Origin: Diplosphaera chodatii
Taxonomy: Eukaryota; Chlorophyta; Trebouxiophyceae; Prasiolales; Stichococcaceae
Assembly: GCA_032358165.1 (NCBI GenBank)
Contig: JAALGY010000039.1
Coordinates: 1,426,001 to 1,490,000 of the forward strand
Length of the DNA: 64,000 nt
Direction: 5' to 3'
Shown: positions 57,648 through 64,000 of the stretch, piece after piece
Numbering within the stretch: position 1 is the first letter of the stretch
How the letters are laid out: every line of letters begins with the position of its first letter
Position numbers and translations under genes: made by a program
The notes under the pieces: model-generated
What the model saw: the letters and a program-made list of their open reading frames with translations, nothing else
Told to the model about the DNA's origin: nothing
Database searches by the model: none

Positions 57648-59415
57648 ACGATCTAAAGTAGCTGCACTGCAAGGACAGAGGTGGCTGACGCGATAATGCT
57701 GCGCCAGCGTCGTCGTGGAAGCGCTTAATTGATGTCAGCGATGCGTGCAGGACACACGCATGCAAAGGGTGGCCAGGAGCAGGCTGTCAGGGCTGCAAGA
57801 GAAGCTGTGATGGCAGCCTTGCCACCCCAGCTTTGCCTGTGACCCGACTCTTCTATCGGGCCGACCAGCAGCTATGGCGGTCAATAGGGTTGTACGCAGT
57901 CGATCTGCATGTGGTCACCGTCACATAACACTGCCGTATGCACGCGTGCGTCAGCGGATGGCGAGCCTCTCACACCGCACATGGACCGCCAGCAGGCAGG
58001 GATGCTGCGAAGGGGTGCATCAGTAGCTGGTGGCACTCACTAAAGATGTGCTGCGCTTCTTCAGCGGCAGGGCGTTGGCCGCAGGGCGCATGCCGGGGGG
58101 CCCTGATGCCTGCGCCACTGGCGCTCCGGGGCGCGCTGCAGCTGCGCAGCGACCGCCGCTCACGGCTGCGTTGGCCTCCTACGGCCAACGAGCCACCGGA
58201 TAGTACGTGGCAGCGATGCCCGCTGCCATTGATGCAGCCGCACAGATGGTCGCAGGGACCTATTTTGGCGGAAGCACCACTTTGCTTCCAGCTGCCGTGT
58301 CCGATGAGTGTGTACTAGGGAACGGTGCAGAGGACACGGTGCGCGACCAATCTTGGAATCCAGCATCTTCAACGTTCCCGTGCCAGCTGCACATGGCCAC
58401 ACGATGCGCCCGCCCTGCCCCACGATGGTATTTTGGAAATCACGTTGTTTCCGCGGCAGCTTCAGGCGTGCCGGCCCTGGCCCCAGCCGGCGTTTTGACT
58501 GGTACGAACGCACCTGCATAAGCTCAAGCTTCGCGAGATGAAAGTACGCGTTGGACGCGTGCTGTGTGAATTGCGCACATTGGCCGTCGACGTGTACCGC
58601 CAGTGGGCAACGCGCAGGTCTTCAGCTAGGCTGCCATGACATCTAACCTGGACCACAGAGGACGGCTGGCAAACCGATTGATTGTTGCGGCACGGTTGCA
58701 GAGCTACGTTGTGCAGCCGCATCCAGCGGTGGGTGCACCTGTTGTCAGCCAAGACATCCGGATAGAGGCATGACTGACAAAGTCTCGTGGCCAAAACTGT
58801 AACACGGCCCTCATCGGCACGGAGACTGCGGTGTGCATGTTCCACTGCAGATCTGCCGCGCGCCGGTCATCCTGGCTGCATCTCGACTCCGATTACTTCG
58901 GGGCAGCATTGCCAGGCTCCAGCTGGAAAGTGATTCAGGGTTTCAGGGCCAGTTCAGCTGTTGTCGCATCAGGGGTGTGCAGGAGCATCAGCAACAACTG
59001 GCTGACCTGCTAACGACACTAGATCCAGCATGAGTGCCCCTTGATGTGTGGGCGCCATGCACCAACATATGCCACAACTCACAAGCGCAGCCCGCACACA
59101 AACTGCTCCCTTCAAATGCGACGATATCAGCCTTAAATACACTCCAACCATGCCTGCTGTGAAGTGACACCCCACCACTGCTGCCAGTGGCGCCGCTGCC
59201 AGTGCTGCTGGAGCCGCTGCCGAACCAATCTCAGTGTGACGCACGCCAGCATTCAGATAACAGAAAGCCAATCTGTGACTCATGTTGACACCTCCACCGG
59301 GCCCAGGCCTGATGCGGCAGCCGCCGCCACCGCCGCTTCTGTCATCATCACCGCCGCAGCCCCTGCCGTGCCCATTTGCCACAGGTGCGCTGCCTTGAAA
59401 ACCTGCACCGACCGG
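57648..59415. other. Intergenic region between MBD-bZIP and CIAO2 genes
   Basis: This is the upstream region of the large regulator and the 3' flank of the CIAO2 gene. Both strands have open frames of 70-125 codons (for example 57970-58188 minus and 58207-58521 plus), but none carries recognisable motifs or good splice structure. Confidence 0.4.
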
Positions 59416-60945
59416 TCACATCGGGGTTGCGGTCCCCGCCAGGCAGCGGTCCACCATGCCGGCCAGGTTGGGGTTCTCCAGCGCCGCCGCGACGCGCTCC
59501 TTGTCGTTCAGCTGCTTGTTGACCGCCGCCTCGCTGGCGTGGCCGCCTGGGCTGACCGCTATGTCCACCTGGCATGGCCACAAGTGAACCAGTGATGATG
59601 GGACGATCTGCTGTCCTTGCTGTGCAGCTGCTTGCTCGACTCCTGCTGCACCGGCCAACCTGGTCACAGCTTGTGCACTGGTGTTGCAGGTCAGCCAGAA
59701 TCGCATGGGATCATGCCACGCTGTTCAGCTGACTGCACAGAGCAGGTCCAGTCTGCCATGAAATGGGAGTATGGGGGTAACATACAGCTGGGAGTATGGA
59801 CACAGGGTGTGAGGCTAGGCACCTTGAAGCGCTGCGGCAACGCGCGCAGCAGCTTCACGCGGATGCACAGCCCGATGAGCGTCGCCATGCTGCAGTGCTG
59901 CACCGTCGGCGTGAACTGCACCCTGCAGCGCAGCGGTGCAGGCCGTTGGGGTTTGCACCGCACATGGTGAGAAGGTCTGCCGGCGCACCTCGCGAGCCGC
60001 CCGGTTCGACAGCAGTTGCGCCGTGCTCAAAAAGCTCAGGTGTTAATAATCAGCGCTGCTGGGTGCCGTGCCAAATGCCTGTATGGTGCACGCTACAGGG
60101 CACAAGCAGCGTAGGACCGCAGAATGCGCTGTGGACCAATGCCGAGAGCCGCCCAAAACATCAACAACTCCGGACGCAACCGCGGCGGTGCCATCTGCAC
60201 CTGCTGGAGGCAGCTGGGCACCCAAGCAGGATGACTAGGATGCTGTGCAGCGCAACGTGGGTGAACGCACTGGACTTTGCTGCCGGCATCGCTGACATCG
60301 ATCAGGCCCTCGCCCACCACATTCAGCTGCTCCAGGGTGTAGGGGTGCTCCGGGTCCTGGATGTCCCGGATGTGCTGCAGGGTGGGAAACGGCGTGACTG
60401 TCATGTGGCTGTTCAATGGCACGCAGTGATGCAGCTGATGGTGTGCTGGTGGTGCAAGCGCGGATCTGCTGCCCGTTGTTGCGGGGCGGCTGGTGTGTGC
60501 CGCCCTATCGCAGGAGTTTGGTTGGGTACGGTCACGTGACATGCGAAAGCAGTCTGACGCTCTAAGGCTCTACGTGAGCTGGCACCGACACTGCGTTTGC
60601 ACTCTGCATACGGTCGCGCACAATCACCTCGAAGATTTCCAGGGCGTCAATGGGGTCCCGGTCATCTTCGCCGGTGCTGGCATCCCGCCCCTACCAACAA
60701 ACAAGCCAACGCATCTCAGCGTGTTGCCGTTTGACAGCAGCGTGACGCACGCCTCAAGGCTAGTCTCGACATCTCGCAAGGTCGGCTGGCTGCTGCTTGT
60801 GAACTAGCGGCTTTCGCCACAGGCTAGTTCGGGATAACTTGCTGTTCACGCCGCCAACTGCCTGTGCAAGCACGGTGCTCACCGGCCTGGTGGGCGTGGC
60901 CTTGCGGTCGTACACCAGCGGCGCCGGGTTGATGAGCTCCGGCAT
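59416..60945 (-). CDS. CIAO2: CIAO2 / MIP18-family cytosolic iron-sulfur assembly factor (AE7-like)
   Basis: Five exons (60883-60945, 60628-60690, 60271-60374, 59823-59922, 59416-59568) give 160 residues, typical for the family. Landmarks: [13 protein letters not shown] start, [52 protein letters not shown] with the conserved Cys, [36 protein letters not shown] and [19 protein letters not shown]2 (MIP18; AE7 in plants) forms the CIA targeting complex with CIAO1 and MMS19 and delivers Fe-S clusters to DNA polymerases, helicases and other cytosolic or nuclear proteins. All splice junctions are in phase with GT-AG borders. Only the last residues (GTATPM) differ from the usual short tail. Confidence 0.95.
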
Positions 60946-61972
60946 GCAGGCTTCGCAATGTGCCTACCGCTGCGATGGCCTGGGTCAGTCGGCTGGCATT
61001 GCCGTCCGTCCCTGTGCCCTGAGTGATCCTCTTGCGACCGCTCCTGAATGTCTTCAGAGATGTCCCGCCTTGCTGGATTGAGGGTGCGTTTCACGCTCCT
61101 CTTGTGCGCTGCGGCTACCGTGTGGTAACAGCAGAGGACGCTGTTGAAGGCGTATCAATTGCGAGTGGCTGCCCTTGAAAGCTGACTTGCAACTATTGCA
61201 GAAACGTGATTCGTCGGAACAACAGCGTCTGGGCCTGCTGCACATGCTTGGTGAGATGTTTGGATGCTAGCTTAGTCATCGATGACCAGCTGTACATGAG
61301 GGTGTCATGCAGGGCTTGCTTTGTCATTCTACGCTCTTCCTCAGCACGCAGAAAGTTTTGAGATGAAACAGTGGAGTTGTAGCTGGCACATCGCGCGACG
61401 ATCAATCAAGTCAGATGGCAACTGAGTGGCAGCATGGCGCATGGCTGCTTGCCGCAGCGGCATCACTGCTTGCTTGGCAACTGTACAGAGGCAGCAGATC
61501 CAAGACCGACTACGGCGATCTAGATGGCAAGTGCTGCTGACTTGTAGACTGTTGTACGTGGCGTAGGACCTGCGCATATCAGTCAGGCAGCGTCATGCAA
61601 CAGGTGCCAGACCGACATCTTGCGACCAGCCAGCTCCATCCAGCAGATGTTGAGCATAACGATTCCCCGGGTGTCTGCTGGTCTGAGTGTCTACTGGTCT
61701 GGGATGCAGGCGCTGTCTCCTTCTCATCCCGCCTGGTGGCAGGTCTGCGCCCCGCACGCCAGCTTCTGCCCTTGTCTCCCGTGCAATCCCCAGCTGATGT
61801 GTTAAATTCACCTGGACATGGAACAAATCATATCCTAGAGCAGCAGCCAGTGCCCTTTGCAGCGCTGCCGATGCGGTGCGGCGGCCAGCTGGTGATACCG
61901 CCGCCGCTGCCCATTGGTCAACAAACCTAAATCTACAGTAGATCAATTCAATTTCTGCGAGATGCCCTGCAG
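60946..61972. promoter_or_regulatory. Divergent CIAO2 / methyltransferase intergenic region
   Basis: This separates the CIAO2 start from the first recognised exon of the right-edge methyltransferase. The missing first exon of the latter, expected to end in phase 1, should lie here, but I could not identify it. No other gene is supported. Confidence 0.35.
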
Positions 61973-63971
61973 CGCTGCGGGCGCTGGAGGACCAAGAGGG
62001 GGCCGGCGCGCTGTTCTCCGACCCCCTGGCAGCCCGGCTGGCGGGCGCCGACGCCGTGCAGCAGGCCCAGGCGTATGCGCAGGTGGGAAGGGCTCAGGAT
62101 CCACCCTGAGCGTTTAGTCATCTGAGGGGCCCCTCAGGCGATGCACAGTCAGACATGAGCTGGGCGGTAGCAGCGGTCGATGATTCCAGCCTGAGAAGCT
62201 TCAGCATGCCACCTGGGGCAGCACATGCGGCCGCTGCTGCTGCTACTGGTTGTGCTGCTGCCACCATTGCCGATCAAACGGCCATGTTCTGCCATCAAGC
62301 ATGCAGCCCAGCAACTCTGCAGGTCTGGGGCGTGGCAGGCCAAGCCGACCAGCGGCCAGCAGGCGACGCGGCAGCAGCAGAGGCAGCGCCCGCAGAGTTG
62401 GCGAAGCACGGGCGGAGATATTTGGTGGGCCGCCTGGCGATCAGGACCTGGTGGTGAGTTACAGCTTTAGTTTCCCCGCAGCTGCAGCTAACGCTGCCCG
62501 CTGCTCAGGCCTCGACACCGCCACGACACTGGCATAATGTTGCAGGCCATGCTTGCACAGGCCATGCTTGCCCAACGAACCTTCAGGCAGGACCTGATCG
62601 ACCGCTGGGCCAACCCTGAGCAGGTTCGACTCGCAGCTGGAGGCGGCGCTGCAGCAGGCAGCGGCGGCAGGATGCGGGAAGCAGCAGCCGCAGGTGGTGG
62701 TGCTTGGCGCGGGCATGGACACGCGGCCCTGGCGCCACAGCTTCCTGCGAGGTGCGGCCCTTGCAACGCTGTTGTGATGCCATCACATCCAACTCCCCAG
62801 AGTTTTCTGCACGCACATGAGGTCAGTGCCCATGGCTGTGGGCTGCACCAGCGGAACTCCGGCAGATTGGCCCGGGGGCCGCCGCTGCTGGCGACGCCTG
62901 GTGAAAGGGAGGGGATCTGTGAACTGGCCAGTCAAGAGGCTGCTGATAATACAGCGGTGCCAGCTGCTGACATCTATGAAGTGAATTGCTTGATCTGTTC
63001 ACACGCCGCTGCAGGGGTGGCCTGGTACGAGGTGGACCGCGCGGACGTGCTGGCGGCGAAGGACGCCGCCCTGGAGCGCAATGGCGCGCAGCCCCACGCA
63101 GACGCATGCGGCAGCTGGCGGTGAGCTCTTGTCATGTCAGTTGGTACACCCGATGCTGATCATGACCCTACTGCACGCACTGCTGAGCACATCATACAGC
63201 CCCTTCTGTAGCTACCTGGCTATCAGTATCTTCCAATGCATGGTAGCAGGGGCAGTGCCGCCCTGACATAATGGCAAATCTCGTGCAGGTTCCCGCTGCT
63301 GGCGGGCAGCCGGGTGACGCTGGAGGCGGATCTGAATACCCGCGACTGGCTGCAGACGCTGCAGCAGGCCGGCTATGATCCGGAGGTAAGGAGAACACCT
63401 GCGTCATCGCAGTTATCATCTCAGATCAGACGACCCAGCAGTGCTGAGCACCTGGCTTGGCTTCTCATGATGGCAGTCGCCGGTGATGATGATGCAGCTG
63501 TTGAGCGGCTTGCCTGACCGCAGACATGAGCTACCATCTACAGTGTGCACGTCAGCATGCATCAGTGTGCTGTTGCCTGCTGTGCAGTCCCCGGCGGTGT
63601 GGATTGCGGAGGGGCTGCTGATGTATCTGCAGCCCGCTGCTGTTGCCAATCTATTGGAAACGACATCAGGTTAGCCGTCAACGCCGACCAGTTGCCAAGG
63701 CTGGGCAAGTTCGACATGATGTATCTACTTGTGTGTCAGCCAAGCCAAAAGCTCCTGTCACTGTGCTTCGTCTGACACCACCAAGTCTGTGCTTAAACCG
63801 TGCCCTGAACCCCGGCGTGCAGGCAGCAGTGCCCCCGGGAGCACGCTGCTGACGCAGGCGTTCGTGACGGGCTACTCCATGCGGGAGCAGGGCAGCGTGC
63901 GCATGAAACCGCAGATTTACCGGGAGCTGCAGTCCACCTTCGCTTGGTTTTGTGACCCCGACCCCGCGCCG
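61973..63971 (+). CDS. Leucine-carboxyl-methyltransferase-like SAM methyltransferase (both ends missing)
   Basis: Exons 61973-62082, 62353-62453, 62624-62751, 63015-63120, 63289-63385, 63588-63669 and 63823-63971 join in phase. The 5' exon is not identified and the gene runs past the right edge after a GTGAGA donor at 63972. Family blocks: DQEGAGALFSDPLAARLAG, GRRYLVGRLAIRTWWFDSQL, VVVLGAGMDTRPWR (SAM-binding motif I with the DTR signature), GVAWYEVDRADVLAAK, VTLEADLNTRDWLQ and WIAEGLLMYLQP. This is the LCMT/PPM1 superfamily, whose members methylate the C-terminal Leu of PP2A or small molecules. The sequence is closer to the bacterial-type branch, so the substrate is open. The acceptor at 62353 is the least certain junction. 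Confidence 0.85.
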
Positions 63972-64000
63972 GTGAGACCACCCGGACTGTATCATTTGAT

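Noticed and set aside
58160..58521. Open frames of 104-119 codons on both strands between the regulator and CIAO2
   Set aside because: Neither frame has a motif, codon-position bias or splice structure that I could support.

Overview
This window is nuclear DNA from a green alga (Chlorophyta, probably a Chlorella/Coccomyxa-type coccoid or a related lineage). The reasons are dense short introns in nearly every gene, GC-rich coding sequence, GTGCG and GTGAG splice donors, an intron-containing plant-type H2A.X ending in SQEF, and TTTAGGG-type telomere-like motifs. There are no operons, insertion sequences, CRISPR arrays or recognisable tRNA/rRNA genes. I built gene models by hand from splice sites, reading-frame phase and protein family motifs. 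Spans run from start to stop codon, and exon coordinates are given in each entry. No transcript or database evidence was available.

Layout, left to right. 1549-3112 (-): a TSPO/MBR tryptophan-rich membrane protein. It is divergent from H2A.X (3897-4808, +), which carries a histone-type 3' stem-loop. 6199-9791 and 11378-15057 (+): tandem paralogues of a secreted alpha/beta-hydrolase whose catalytic halves match exon by exon but whose N-termini differ; the second has two ShKT-type six-cysteine domains. 16942-19988 and 22136-24978 (+): two paralogous expansin-like (double-psi beta-barrel) secreted proteins with a Trp-rich tail in place of the usual expansin second domain. 26508-28747 (-): a multi-pass, probably rhomboid-related membrane protein. 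28872-31267 (-): a RHBDD1/RBL14-type rhomboid protease. 31810-33981 (+): a SAM-dependent methyltransferase. 35521-36490 (-): an unknown protein ending in a SUMO-interaction-like motif. 37667-44362 (-): a 21-exon secreted protein with FN3-like and chitobiase-C-terminal-like modules. 45443-48052 (-): a kelch protein of the nitrile-specifier/thiocyanate-forming type. 48443-48958 (-): a short uncertain gene. 49436-57647 (-): a giant Gln/Ala/Gly-rich putative transcription regulator joining an MBD-like domain to a C-terminal bZIP. 59416-60945 (-): CIAO2/MIP18 (AE7). 61973 to the right edge (+): a leucine-carboxyl-methyltransferase-like SAM methyltransferase, incomplete at both ends.

Biological reading (inference): the window is rich in secreted proteins probably acting in the cell wall or periplasm (two hydrolases, two expansin-like proteins, one FN3/chitobiase-like protein), many from local tandem duplication, mixed with housekeeping genes for chromatin, cytosolic Fe-S assembly, ER proteolysis and tetrapyrrole/lipid-associated membranes. 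The most unusual items are the MBD-bZIP architecture, the N-terminal domain swap in the hydrolase pair, the Trp-rich tails on the expansin-like pair, and a high number of inferred GC-AG introns.
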